Assembly: GCA_010093685.1 (NCBI GenBank)
Contig: MU006229.1
Coordinates: 372,001 to 436,000 of the forward strand
DNA: 64,000 bases
Origin: Ophiobolus disseminans
Lineage: Eukaryota > Ascomycota > Dothideomycetes > Pleosporales > Phaeosphaeriaceae
Reading direction: 5' to 3'
Part shown: one piece after another, positions 43,351-55,597 of the stretch
Layout of the letters: every line of letters starts with the position of its first letter
How positions within the stretch are numbered: position 1 is the stretch's first letter
The notes under the pieces: generated by a model
Seen by the model: the letters and a program-made list of their open reading frames with translations, nothing else
Databases searched by the model: none
What the model was told of the DNA's origin: nothing
Made by a program: the position numbers and the translations under genes

Positions 43351-45118
43351 TTACTTTCCGCTACTCTTCTCAGCATCCTGTTTCATACCCGCTTGCACCC
43401 ACGCCCGGCTCTTAGCAGCATGCTGCTCCATCTTGGCTGGATCTTTGAGCAGCTCCTTGATCGTATGCGGGTCGGGTACGTGGCGCCCTTTCTCGACGCC
43501 AGGGCGTGCCGTCATGCGCTCCTCCCAGGCCTTCAGCGCGGGGAAGTCGTCGATGTTGATACCTGCCCAGCCAGCGGAGGCGATCCAGCCGTAGTGAGCG
43601 ATATCTGCGATGTGTAAAATTAGTGATGCGGAACGCCTTACGCAGGGGTAAACTCGGCAGCAGAAATCGGGATGTGGAGGAGAGATATGTGAAGAGATTG
43701 TTGGGGGCAAGATCATCATTATGCTCATGCAGGGGATGAAGGACTCACCGGCGATGGTGCACTTGTTGCCTACGAGGTAGTCCTTGCTGCCCTCGGCGAG
43801 GTGTTTGTCCAGTACACCGTAGAGGCGTCGTGTCTCGTTCTGGTATCGGTTGACGCCATATTCGATGTGCTCAGGAGCGTAGCGAGTGAAGTGGTCTGTG
43901 GGTTGTCGTTAGCTTCGATTCACGAGGCAGTACATGGCCTCGATCTAAGAGCGGACGGGAGCTGGCCCTTGACGCGCAAGGGGCCGTTGTCTCAAACTGG
44001 CGTGCCTTATGTCGAGTATGAACGTGTGGTTGGCGTTGTTTGTGATTCCTGGGGAAGTGGCTATGGCTGAAGGCGTGGCCTCCTAGCTCCTGACCGGATG
44101 CCTTGTGTTCCACACTTAGCAGTAAGATGGCTGTATCGTGGTCGACGAGCTCAGAGCTTCCCTGGAATTGGCGAAATAGCTCGTCTTGACAAGGTTCTTC
44201 TTAGCTGAAACTTCCGTCCAGGCACCTTGGAAGAGTTGACGCGTGTGGTAGGCCGCTCGCGCAAGCCGCTTTATCGAGGATAGTCTCGACCACCATGGAA
44301 CACCAAATCTTTTGATTCCGATAATGCTCCCAGCTCAACAATCAAGGAGGAGTCGTCCACTTACTGGCTTGCCCCTGCATTGGTCCCACGCCAGCATTCA
44401 TGAAGAACAACCAATTGTTCATCTCATACCACTCCCTCGACGCCTTGGGAAAGCTGATTTTGTGCTCAGAGTCATAGCGCTCTACCAAGTACAGCATGAT
44501 GCTTCCAGACTCGAAGAGATTGATGGGTTTTCCGTCGGTGAAAGTGTCGGTCAATGCTGGAATGCGCCCGTTTGGATTGATTGCCCGGAACCATGGCTCT
44601 TTCTGGGTGTCTTTGCTGATATCGATCTTCTGGGTTTTGTAGGGTATGCTGCGATGGGTTAGTGGTCTGTTAACTTGATGTTCGAGATTTGCGCGAAAGG
44701 AAGGTATAGTATGTTTTGGTGCAGGCTGGGCCTCAAGCTGAACACTGTGAAGAAGCGCGTCTCTCCACAACCTCATACCACTAAGAAGGGTTCTCTTCCC
44801 AGCTGACTTGACAACAAATTCTTTCTAAGTGGAGCTCATCTTGCGCATGGTTGTGGATATTCTCTTTAGGACTTCCAGGTGCGACAGGCACGTACTACTT
44901 CCCTTCTCTTTCTGCAAATTCTGACGCGACTCCCATAGTAAACACTACTGATGTAAAACAGACTACAACCGCATCACGAACGCACACCGAATCGAAAATA
45001 AGGACTAGAGAAATTCATCGAATGCTACATACCTAAGCTCTTCAAGAGTAATGGATATCTTGATCCCGTTTGGCGTCTGTGTCGTGTAAAGCGTGATGTC
45101 CGAATTCTGGGATGCCAT
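43351..45118 (-). CDS. Glutathione S-transferase (Ure2p/YfcG-like)
   Basis: Cytosolic GST of 256 residues in four exons: 45033-45118, 44365-44648, 43749-43895 and 43351-43604. The thioredoxin-like N-domain starts MASQNSDITLYTTQTPNG and contains the cis-Pro motif NPNGRIPAL and the glutathione gamma-Glu binding ESGSIMLYLVERYD. The helical C-domain includes NHFTRYAPEHIEYG and the Trp-rich DIAHYGWIASAGWAGIN. This is the pattern of the Ure2p/nu-class-like fungal GSTs, which act in detoxification and disulfide reduction. Introns 1 and 2 are unusually long for this window (384 and 469 nt). Intron 3 is 144 nt. The splice joins keep frame and have standard ends. Confidence 0.92.
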
Positions 45119-45700
45119 TTTCGCTGGAGTGTTTAGTGAGATGTAATCGCTGTTGGATTTCTGTTGGCAAGCTGCAAAAGTGTGGCTTTACAGGAAGAAG
45201 CTTCGAAGCACATCAGGAAGGCATTTGTCAGTTAAAGCGGGGTCGGCCAGTATGACGATCTCAAAGAGTGATTAGAAATTGCGAAACACAGCACCGCCAT
45301 CCAGCAACCTCTTCATACGAGTTCTGGCATCGAAAAACAATGTTAGGCTATGCTGGCCTATACGTTGCGTAGGTAGCATTCTGGAGCCTCGAGAAAAGAG
45401 ATGTAGATTGTGGGCACCTCATTATTTGGAAAGCTTTAGGGTGCGTCACTCCTCACAGGGCTCTCGAACATATCTGGAACAACGTTTGACTCACAATCAT
45501 AAATCATAGCAAAAGTGTTTGCCTGCCACAAGGCAGCTGTTTGTGAGCACAATGTGAGAAGGTGCTATCACGTGGTTATCCTTGGCGCCTGCACGCTAAA
45601 GCGCTAGCGCGAAGGCGCCTCCTCCAACTTTGTACGCTCCGCATCTTCTATCTCACCCTACACCTCACCCACATCGCTCAACCAGACCTCGACTGCAATC
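45119..45700. other. Divergent promoter between GST and BBP/SF1 genes
   Basis: Both flanking genes start here and run outward. No gene is seen within. Confidence 0.5.
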
Positions 45701-47740
45701 ATGTCGTGGCGCAACCAGGGTATCACCGGCTCGAACAACATTCCGCTCGGCAATCGTCGACGCTTCGGTAGCGACAGCGCTGATGATGGAACTTACAATC
45801 CTGCAGCGCCTGCCGAGGGTCTGTCTGAGCTGAAGCGCGGTCGCAGCCCACAGCGAGGTAAGTCGCATCCTACAACCCTCCTCTATCTCGCGTACTCATA
45901 CTTACTGATCCCTCACAGATGTCGATGGTCCTCGCCAGCCACGCAAGAAGCGCAACCGTTGGGGCGATGCCAGCGAGAACAAGGCAGCTGGTCTGATGGG
46001 CTTGCCCACGGCCATTTACAGTGCCATGACTACAGAACAGCTTGATGCTTATACCCTGCATTTGCGCATCGAAGAGATCACCCAGAAGCTCAAGATTAAC
46101 GATGTTGTGCCAGCCGACGGTGACAGGTATGTTCCCATCCTAGATATACACGAATGTTTACTAACCCCACTCAGGTCTCCTTCACCTCCACCACAGTACG
46201 ACAACTTCGGCCGCCGTGTGAACACTCGCGAGTTCCGTTACCGCAAACGCCTCGAAGATGAGCGCCATAAGCTGGTTGAGAAGGCGATGAAGACGCTTCC
46301 CAACTACCACCCACCCGCCGACTACAGGCGTCCTACTAAGACACAGGAGAAAGTCTACGTTCCGGTCAATGACTACCCGGAGATTAACTTCAGTATGAAA
46401 CTAACCCCTCTAACTTTCCTTTCTTGGTCTCTTTACACCCTAGCCTTTGTCTTGACAGCCTGCTCAGGCCGCTCGGTGCTCAGATGCCTCTGGCGACACC
46501 TGCAGCTCAGCTACGTCACTAACCCTAACCGTCCTTGTCACCCGTACAAACTTTGATCATAGACTAACTACAGCTTTTTGCACTAACAGTTGGCCTGCTC
46601 ATCGGCCCGCGTGGAAACACGCTCAAGAAGATGGAGTCTGAATCCGGCGCCAAGATCGCCATTCGTGGCAAAGGCTCTGTGAAGGAGGGCAAAGGTCGCT
46701 CTGACGCAGCTCACACCAGCAACCAGGAGGAAGATTTGCACTGCCTGATCATGGCCGACACCGAGGAGAAGGTTAACAAGGCGAAGAAGCTTATCCACAA
46801 CGTTATTGAGACGGTAAGCAAACCCGCCTCTTCTTTGCGTATCGATACTAACTACGTCCAGGCTGCTTCCATTCCCGAAGGTCAGAACGAACTCAAGCGC
46901 AACCAGCTCCGCGAGCTCGCCGCCCTCAATGGTACCCTCCGAGACGACGAGAACCAAGCCTGCCAGAACTGCGGTGAGATTGGTCATCGCAAGTACGACT
47001 GCCCGCAGAAGCAGAACTTCACGGCCAGCATCATCTGCCGTGTCTGTGGTCAAGCTGGACACATGGCTCGCGACTGTCCCGATCGCAAGGTCGGCCAGCC
47101 GTGGCGCAACGATGGACGCGGTGCCCCCGGCGATCGCGCCCAAGGTCGCATCGGCGGTGCCCCGGAGAACGAAGTCGACGCTTTCATGGCCGAAATTGCT
47201 GGTGGTCAGCCACGTGGCGCTATCGAATACGGCAACGGTGGCGGCGACAACGCTCCTGCTGGAGGCGAGCGTACCCTCAAGCCTTGGGAGCGTGGTCCAA
47301 CCGGCGGTGCTGCACCCTGGGCTCGTGGTGACCGCGATGGCGGCGACAGTGCTGGTGCCCCTCCCCCTTGGGCTGGAGGTGGTGGTGGTCAGTCTCGCGG
47401 CGCTGCCGACTACGGCTATGGTGGCGGCAACAACGCAGCCCCATGGGCTTCTGCAGCTCCAGCAGCTCCGGTCGGTGGTGCGGGATACGGTTATGCCAAC
47501 TATGGCTATGATCAGGCAGCACCTGGTGCTTACGGTGCTCCCGGCTATGGCGCTCCCGCTGCTCCTTCCGGTCCACCTCCAGGTCTTGGTCCGCTCTTCC
47601 AGAACTATGGTTCGGCAGGTAGCCCTCCGCCGCCTCCACCGCCACCTTCTGGCTCGGCTCCTCCCCCGCCTCCTCCGAGTGATCTTCCTCCCCCACCTCC
47701 GCCGAGCGATGTGCCTCCTCCACCCCCGCCTCCTCAGTAG
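45701..47740 (+). CDS. Branchpoint-bridging protein BBP/SF1 (splicing factor)
   Basis: Essential early splicing factor that binds the intron branch-point RNA. It has 561 residues in five exons: 45701-45857, 45919-46126, 46175-46392, 46590-46813 and 46862-47740. In order: a helical N-terminal hairpin region with basic KKRNRWG (U2AF65-interaction type tryptophan), the maxi-KH/QUA2 domain with IGPRGNTLKKME and the conserved KGSVKEGKG loop, two CCHC zinc knuckles (CQNCGEIGHRKYDC and CRVCGQAGHMARDC), a Gly/Ala-rich tail with repeated YGYGGG units and a Pro-rich C-terminus with PPPPPPPSG blocks. It corresponds to yeast Msl5. The third intron (46393-46589, 197 nt) is the longest. Splice boundaries keep frame throughout. 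Confidence 0.96.
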
Positions 47741-48389
47741 AGGCCGTGGTCTGAGCAGGGCGTGTCTCTCTGGAGGTCGCGATATCTAACCCTCTTACAT
47801 GGACTCTAGGGAGACAACATCGGCAGCAGTACACACGTCTTTTTCTTTTCTTACAAAACAGCAGGAAATCTTGTACATTCGATGGATCCTGGCCTCTTGC
47901 CAGCTAATGCAGCACAGGTGAACATGATGCGGCCGAATTGATCCGTATGTTCTTTCTTTTACTTGACGGGCACATACTGGCCAGAGAAGGGATATTAGGT
48001 GGAGATTTAGCAGAACAAATTGATTCTCTTCTTGTACTGGACTGTCCGAATTTCTCTTTACGTACATGCAGTACTTCAGATACTTGAGAGTGCTGAGATT
48101 TGATTTGCGCCAAACATGTGTGTGAATGCATCGTGGCTCGAGTGACGTCGGTGACGCCAAGCCAAGACCCCAGCAGGAGCGGCGGGACGAACCATGCGGC
48201 GGGCATGCGCGGGCACTCGACCGAGCCCTTAGCTTTCCAAGCTCACATGTCAAGGAGCTGACAGTTGTAGCGGCCTGACACCACCTTCACTTGCCTCTTC
48301 TTACACTTGCTCTGTATTACTAGACCATCGTTTAGAGTCTCAAGACAAGCCCGCCCACTGTTTCCCGCTCGTGCGACACCCGCCTCGCC
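47741..48389. other. Intergenic
   Basis: 3' UTR of the BBP/SF1 gene and promoter of the myotubularin gene. No gene or RNA is recognised. Confidence 0.5.
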
Positions 48390-50989
48390 ATGGAGAGGAT
48401 ACGCGTGAGCAAGGTAGGCCTGCAAACTTCATGACATGCTCTGCCTCACGCACTTATCTTTTATAGGTTGAGAATGTTCACCTCCACCGCAGAGGCCTCC
48501 GTTTCGACGGCACGCTGCACCTGATGCCCCACCACATCGTCTTCAGCTACCTTCCTCCACCCCCACCAGACGCGCCCGCAGACGCGAAACCGCCGAGGCA
48601 GAAGGAAGTATGGATCACATATCCCATGATCTCATACTGCTGCCTCAAGCCGCTCCCGCCCGTCCTGCGACAAGAACCGTCCATACGCATTCGATGTCGC
48701 GACTTCACCTACTTCGCCTTCTACTTCCCCGACGAGAAGAAGGCGCGTGATGTGTATGATAGTATACGCGCGCTGTCATGTAAGGTGGGGAGGCTGGACA
48801 AGCTATTAGCGTTCAGCTACCAACCGAAGCCCCCGGAGGATCTGGAGAATGGCTGGGACATATACGACGCACGCCGAGAGTGGAAGCGACTAGGCATCAG
48901 TCCGAAGGATTCTGAGAAGGGCTGGCGCATCTCGGAGATCAACATCGAATACAAGGTAAGAAGGCACATGGGCTGAACATGGAGCAGTTTCTGACGCGTG
49001 GAGCAGTATTCGAAGACATACCCAGCCCTACTCGTTGTACCCTCGAACGTCTCGGACAGTGTCCTTAGATACGCTGGCGAGTACCGCTCGCGACAACGCA
49101 TACCTGCCCTCGTCTATCGCCACCCCATCAACAATTGCTCCATCACACGCAGCTCACAACCAACACCCGGTCTACGCGGCAACCGGAACGCTCAAGACGA
49201 GCGGCTTGTTGCAGCTATCTGGGCGACCAACCGTGGGTGGAAAGCAACACAACCTTCAGCATCCGGAGGCCCTACCCCGGACTCGAGTGTAGTAAACTTG
49301 AACGAATCAAGTGCCAACAGTTCATTCATTGGTGTGGTGGAGGCCGAGGCTGCAACCCCTCCAAGAACGACTGCTGACGATCTAACTGCATCTTCTGAAA
49401 CCGATGCTGACATACCGAAGGTGTATGGCGCCCAGCAGCGGAATCTTATTGTCGATGCCAGACCAACTGTAAACGCTTACGCAATGCAGGCCGTTGGCTT
49501 GGGCTCTGAGAAGATGGACCACTATCCTGGAGCCGAAAAGGCATACCTCGGGATAGACAACATCCACGTTATGCGAAAGTCGCTCGACACCATCATTGAG
49601 GCTCTCAAGGACTCAGATATCACACCGCTCCCGCCCAACAGGCATCTCCTGGCGAAGAGCAACTGGATCAAGCACATCAGCAACATCTTAGACGGTGTAG
49701 CGCTCATCGCTCGGACGGTTGGAATCATGCATTCGCACGTGCTCATTCATTGTTCGGATGGCTGGGATCGCACAAGTCAGCTGAGCGCCCTCAGCCAAAT
49801 ACTCCTAGACCCCTACTACCGTACACTAGAAGGCTTCATTGTCCTTGTCGAGAAAGACTGGTTATCATTTGGTCACATGTTCCGACATCGATCCGGCTTT
49901 CTCAGCCACGAGAAGTGGTTCATGATAGAGAATGAACGTATAGAACGCAAGAATGATGGACAAGGTGGCGGCAATCCGTTCGAGAACGCGCTTCGAGGCG
50001 CAAGAGGCCTCTTCAATCGCCAGAATGAGTCGAATGAATCTCTCAATCAGCTCCCTGAAACGAATGGTACAGAAAATGTCACAGATGTGGCGGACACTGC
50101 CTCGCCGAAGCCCACGAGGTTTGGCGCAGCGGAAGAACACCGTGTGACCAAAGTCAACGAACTTTCGCCTGTCTTTCATCAGTTCTTGGACTGCGTCTGG
50201 CAGCTTCACTACCAGCATCCCACACGTTTTGAGTTCAGTGAGCGCTTTCTCAAGCGTCTGCTGTACCATCTGTACTCTTGTCAGTACGGGACCTTCCTTT
50301 TCGATAATGAAAAGGAACGCATGGACACCCAAGCAAAGGAGCGAACACGGTCCGTTTGGGATTACTTCCTGTGCCGGAAACAAGAGTTTATGAATTCGAA
50401 GTACGACCCTGAGATCGACGATGCGGTGAGGGGTAAGGAGCGCATGATTTTCCCACAAAAGGGAGAGGCGAGATGGTGGGCTGAATGTTTCGGTCGAACA
50501 GATGAGGAGATGAACGCCGCCGGCCCACAAGCACCGCCGAACCTAACGCCGCAAACTAGCAATACGTCAACTGGTCATAGTGGAATAAGTACACCCATAC
50601 CAGAAGAACCGATTGTCACTGGTACAGAATCGGCGGATGGTGCAACTGGCGCAGGCACAACTGTACACCTACCGCCTACCCACGCCATAGGCGAACGTTC
50701 CGCCAGTGTGTCTAGTGTATCCTCTCCTTCACATCTCAACGCCGCTGCGGTGCTAGGCCAAGACCTCCAACAAGGTCTTGTTGCTGGTATCGAAAAGCTA
50801 GGCATCGGCAAAGCAAACTCTGATCGAGGAACAAGTCCCACCTCTGGACATAGCCGGCTCAGTACTGATGTCGGACGCGAAGCTACACGTTTGAGCACGG
50901 ATCTGAGTGCACAGAATGGACGGGAGAGGAGTACGAGTCGGAGTAAGAGCGATGAGGCGAGGAAAGAGGTTGAAGTGGAAATGCAATAG
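48390..50989 (+). CDS. Myotubularin-family phosphoinositide 3-phosphatase (Ymr1-like)
   Basis: Predicted to remove the 3-phosphate of PtdIns3P at endosomes and vacuole. It has 831 residues in three exons: 48390-48413, 48467-48955 and 49007-50989. The PH-GRAM domain (VENVHLHRRGLRFDG onward) leads into the phosphatase domain. The CX5R active-site loop reads HCSDGWDRTSQ at 49748-49780, with all three myotubularin hallmarks (Cys, Asp-Gly-Trp-Asp, Arg). A conserved RHRSGFLSHE region follows. The C-terminal 200 residues are Ser/Thr-rich and probably disordered. Exon 1 encodes only eight residues. The frame stays open beyond the TAG stop; see the findings. Confidence 0.94.
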
Positions 50990-50992
50990 GAG

Positions 50993-51040
50993 GCTGATGA
51001 GATGGCTGATGAGATGGCTGATGAGATGGCTGATGAAGGG
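50993..51040 (+). repeat. 12-bp tandem repeat just after the myotubularin stop
   Basis: The unit GCTGATGAGATG occurs about four times (the last copy GCTGATGAAGGG is degraded), starting three bases after the TAG. The 12-bp period keeps the upstream reading frame and would encode repeats of Ala-Asp-Glu-Met. Confidence 0.85.
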
Positions 51041-51961
51041 TGGTATGTTGTTGTGTTGCGACGTAGTGAATGGGACGAGTCTTCTAGCAACAGAGACGAG
51101 TAATGTGCAATATTTGGTATGGCAATGAATCGAATGGATGATACCCCGCGGGTTGTTACGTATCTACTCCAGTGTTCCTCGGCAACGCTGACCATGTCTT
51201 GATTGAGGATATCACAACTGACTATGCATCACATGTGAAGCGGACAGATTGGAGAGGGCGTTCAAATGTTAAAGAAAATGGCGGAAAACGGGCAGTCAAT
51301 TTGGAGTGAGGAGCGCAGTGACACGGCTTATGATGGGGAACAAGATGGTACATGCACAGACCCTCAACTTCCTAATGAGCAATGGTGCACAAAGGTCGTC
51401 GAAGGACGTGCAAAGGACGCGGCGCGATGCCGATGCCAGAAAAATTACGAGGTCCAAACTGACTTTGGTGTGCCAACCACTTTCAGGCGAAAAGAAGGCA
51501 AACGCCAAGTGTTATTATCCTGCCACTGTGTCGGTATGACCCTCGGGCTGCAGGACCCCACTGCGCTAGGCCACGACAATCAACAATTTCGCAGCCCATG
51601 ATTGGATAACGGAGGTAAGCCACTGCGATGAGAAGCTTAACCAGTCTTAGTCGCTCGTGACCGGACCCGGGCACATCTACATACCAAATTTTCCATGCAA
51701 AGTTCCACTGACAACCCTGTGGCCCGATCAAGAAGGGCAAATTGGCTGCATGACGGGATGTTTATGTGGCATCAACAGCCTGGGGGCTGACCAGTAGAGA
51801 ATTGTGTTGCGAAGGTGGATTATGTGCAACAGCAGCCTCATTAACGATGGCAAGACATAAAAGATAGCTTTCCTCCTCCTTTTACATCGTTCTTTCAAGC
51901 TATAGCAATACTCTTAATCCGTCTCATTGGCTCTAGAGTAACTTCGGCAAATCAACACTTT
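51041..51961. other. Intergenic
   Basis: A 111-codon frame (51266-51601) starts with ATG but has no motif, and overlapping frames exist on both strands. I do not call a gene. The last 100 bases are pyrimidine-rich and precede the first C2H2 gene. Confidence 0.45.
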
Positions 51962-52941
51962 ATGCCCCTACCAATGGACTGCAATCCTTTCGACAACCTT
52001 AGCGATGATGCCAAGTACGAGCATGATATAGAACTTCAAGAATGGACCAACTCTGATCAGACATGGCCGCCTTTCGTTAGAACCCTGGAGAACAGTAAGT
52101 CTCGTTATAAAGAAAAATCGTTCTTCGAACGCGGTGATGTCTACCAAGTAGGTACTGACTGATTTCAGATTGGGACGAATACCTCGGAGTCTCTGGAGAC
52201 TTCACTGGCAACTGCCACGACAACGCTATGTCTAACTTTGGACCCTACAGCTTCGACATGGATACTTCACCAGAAGCTGGCGAAAATATGGCCAACATGA
52301 GCGATCACTCCAACTTCCACAATATGAGCCCATCTCCCAGCATGCACCTCGAAACCAAGTCACAATTGAACTCCATGGCACTGTCGACTCCAAGGTACGG
52401 CTCACACAGCATGACAGTCCCGTCGAGGTGAGAACTCCCGGCGTCGTTCCAAGCGTCGTCGTCGTCGTTTCAGTGCATCAGCTAACGTTACATGTGCAGT
52501 TCCCACCAGTCACAACACGCACCATCGTACTCCTTGCTCACACGAGAGAGCCATCAGCAGCCATTACCATCTTTTCAACATGGCAACGTAGTACCAGCTG
52601 CTTTTCCGGACACCCCAGAACCCACACATATCTCCCAGGCTACATCAAACTCGAAAGCCACGGTCTTCATCGGATGCATGTACAGCACTGACGATCCAAG
52701 CACCCATATCTTCCAGTGCGGCAGCCCTACTTGTCGCAAGAAGACGTACACACGCTGGTACGACTTCAAACGCCACTACAATGGCGCTCACGCTATGGAA
52801 CGGCCGATGTATTGGTGTGACTTTGAGGGATGTCCGCGTGGTGAGGAAGTGGGAGGCCGTCCTTTTCCGAGGAAAGATAAGCTGAACAGTCATGTTCAAT
52901 CGATGCATGACGGGAAGGGGAGAGTGGTAGCGGCTTGTTGA
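51962..52941 (+). CDS. C2H2-type zinc-finger protein A
   Basis: Predicted 277 residues in three exons: 51962-52094, 52169-52427 and 52500-52941. The N-terminal two thirds are acidic, Asn/Ser/Met-rich and without a known domain. The C-terminus holds two fingers. The first is FQCGSPTCRKKTYTRWYDFKRH with a following NGAH. The second starts YWCDFEGC and, after an insertion containing GRPFPRKDKLNSHVQSMH, closes with two His. A long Cys-to-His spacer with the phrase F-x-RKD-x-LxxH is typical of a lineage-specific fungal family. The neighbouring gene B has the same plan. Likely a nuclear regulator of unknown targets. Introns have standard ends and keep the frame. Confidence 0.85.
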
Positions 52942-54473
52942 TGATGGGGGTTTGTACTTCTGACGCAAGGTCTTTTCTCTTCTCAAATCCCTACGAAGTG
53001 CGTAAAGCGTAGATCATGCATCTATTTCTCCGAATTCTCATGTAGTAATATCAACATTGCCCCAATATTGTCACGCTGGTGATACGTGCGGAGCTATTGG
53101 TGCGACTCAAATATCAATGATTCTGAAGGAAATTGAAAGCATCTGCTTGGGCTTATATCACCACACGAACAGTTTGAAGCATCCTAAGCCGCGTCTGTTG
53201 TTGCTTATTCTGGGTTGTGGCCGTTCACCCCATGTCTGCCTCAATTCCTGTTTTCAACTGAACATCAAGTAGCGTTATGAGCGACCAGCGACTTTGTGTT
53301 CATCAGGTTCTGCAGCTAATCTGGGCACGGCCGTGAGCAGCACGTGATTATGGGAGGTTGGAAATATTCTTGGAAAGACAAAACGGACAACTATACGTGG
53401 AAGAGGCAAGTGTCGTAGCTAAATAAATTAAACGCACAAATAAGATGTGGATCGTGCCAAGTCCACGACCAATGGGTGTTGTTTAAGTGTCCTGGAGAAG
53501 AAAAATTGCATATTGATCAACCTAACTACCAAGGCTATCGGTCATTATATTCGGCGTAATATATAGTACGGGAGGATTGAAAGCGTTGTTGAATCAACTC
53601 CATCTACTTTCGAAAAATACAACCTTCGAAGTTGCGATGCCTGTTGGTAAACACAGCAAAAAGCAAGAACACTAGCGAAAGAACACAGCTTGCTCGAGGA
53701 TGCTGACGGTATGAAGATAGAAACCCTTGTGAAGCGTGAACAATCTGGGGAACAGAGAGCTCTGTGATGTTCGCAGTTGCCGAGAGCGGATGAGAGAAAT
53801 AGAAGAAAACAAAAACTAATTAGCTAAGGAGTATAGGAGCAGGCGACAGCGACGTATGGCAGCGACGGCGGTGGGCAGCAGCGACAGCGCCGGCCACTGG
53901 CGACAGCGCTGGCCACCAGCGACAGCGCCGGCCACCAGCAACAGCGCCGGCCATCAGCGACAGCGACGGATGCGCCAGGGTCGCGTATTGCCTGGAGCCA
54001 AATCATCCAATCAGCGCCGACCAACGACGACGAAACCCAGGTAAAAGAAACCCGCAGGATGCCTGCCCGAGCTTCAGAGCTTCGGCTCTACCTCAACCTC
54101 AGCCCTTCCACTGTGCCGCGTGCCGCGTGCCGCACCGCTGCACGTCTGGCGAGTGAGAGCATCTGGATGCATTCTGGGTCACAGCGTACCGAGGGCTCCT
54201 TTCCGAGCAGCAATGCAGGTGGCGGGGCTAGTGGCACCATGGTAAGCCATAATTGCAAGACTGGCCTTGTGGATCTGCAGGATGGGCTCAGACGTTTTGC
54301 CTGGTGGTGGCACTAACAAAAAGTGTATATAAACCATTGTTGGTTGAAGATACTGGCACTTGCTCTGCGCTGCAAACCCAAACTTTCAAAGGGCTTTTTC
54401 CAAATCGACATCGAGTTGAACGACCAAAAGAGACAGTTTGACGAGAACGACGATAGCGTGGCAGGAGAACTTA
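52942..54473. other. Intergenic between the two C2H2 genes, AT-rich with a minisatellite
   Basis: From about 53340 to 53820 the sequence is AT-rich with no coding signal. A GC-rich 19-bp minisatellite follows at 53882-53970. Short frames across it have only repeat-derived composition. I call no gene. Confidence 0.5.
53882..53970. repeat. 19-bp GC-rich minisatellite
   Basis: Four consecutive 19-bp units of the type CGACAGCGCCGGCCACCAG start at 53882, 53901, 53920 and 53939. A partial fifth unit runs from 53958. A related CGACAGCGACG-like stretch precedes it from about 53843. Because 19 is not a multiple of three, the array is not a coding repeat. Confidence 0.9.
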
Positions 54474-55449
54474 ATGATGGAAATTGGTCGCGGGTACAAC
54501 GCAAGTGCCGATAAAGGTGTGTATCTTTGTCGTTTCTGTATCCACCTGACACCTATAACCAATGGAGACACGTTCCTCTCCAATGTGATCCAGGGCAGCT
54601 AATGAGGTCTTCAAGCGCCGGGTGCCGATTTGGGGCATTCCGCAGAACATAACACCCTAAACCCCGACGTTTCGTTGGACGAAAGCCACCATACTGATTG
54701 GTTCCCGTGCGATAATGACGAGTTTGGATACAAGAAGGCACACTCGGCTGTAGAACCACAGCTGGAGTACTACAATTATAGTAGTCTTGGGCCTTGGGAC
54801 TGGACTGGGATGTATCAACCAGAGGCTTCAGTCACCAGTTCTGCAGTTGTGAGTACGGCTGCACAGAACGAAGGAGGGTACGTATTTCTACACCTCGAGC
54901 GGAGTAGAAGACATAGCTAACTGAACGCTTGGTGGTCGTTTCAGGATGTTGTTTGACGCCTACGAATCATTTCCAAAGCCCGCGGCTACGCCTTTTCAGG
55001 ATCCATTACGTGGAGCACAACTCCAGGAAACACCATACAATTTGCTTGTATCGGACGAAAAATACTCCCTGGTGCGACAGTGCGAAATCAAGTCATTCTC
55101 AACAGCATCCCAGTCCGTTGGTCTTGCCGCCAAAAACGATGATAACAGCGAGGCGGACATTGACGAGGAAGCTGAGATTCGTTCTGTTCTCAACACCGGG
55201 AGGTTTAAGTGTCGAGAATTTGCATGCGGTCAGAGTTCTTTTGGACGAAAGTATGAACTCCAAAGGCACTATAATAGCAAGCATGCTGCCAACAAGCGGT
55301 ATTACTGGTGCTGGGTATCGTCTTGTGTGCGTTCCCGTGGCGCAGAGCATCGGCCCTTTACCCGAAAAGACAACTTGACGTCGCATATTCGTGCGATGCA
55401 TAAAGATGGTTCGCAGACGCCGGGAAACACAGGTGGAATGGTTGAATAG
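54474..55449 (+). CDS. C2H2-type zinc-finger protein B (5' end uncertain)
   Basis: Paralogue of protein A. The well-supported part is exon 54646-54877 followed by 54945-55449 (intron GTACGT to TTTCAG). The C-terminus has two fingers: FKCREFACGQSSFGRKYELQRHYNSKH, and YWCWVSSC followed by an insertion with HRPFTRKDNLTSHIRAMH. An acidic N-terminal part contains DWFPCDNDEFGY and a DNNSEADIDEE patch. The frame upstream of 54646 has no ATG. A small first exon (54474-54516, starting with two ATGs, donor GTGTGT) joins in frame to the acceptor at 54644-54645. This is only one possible model, and the donor is not strong. Regulator of unknown targets. Confidence 0.7.
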
Positions 55450-55597
55450 CGTAACATGCGGTTCGGTGTCTCTCTTGTCTAGCTGACATCCTGATTCTGA
55501 TAATAGCTGGACCAACAAGTTTTGGTGTCTAATATAGCTCATAGATCAATCTCTTACTCGCATTTCCCAACTCTTGATGTTTAATGAACATTTGGGA

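Noticed and set aside
53843..54056. Open frames across the minisatellite
   Set aside because: Their residues derive from the 19-bp repeat read in shifting frames, so they are not genes.
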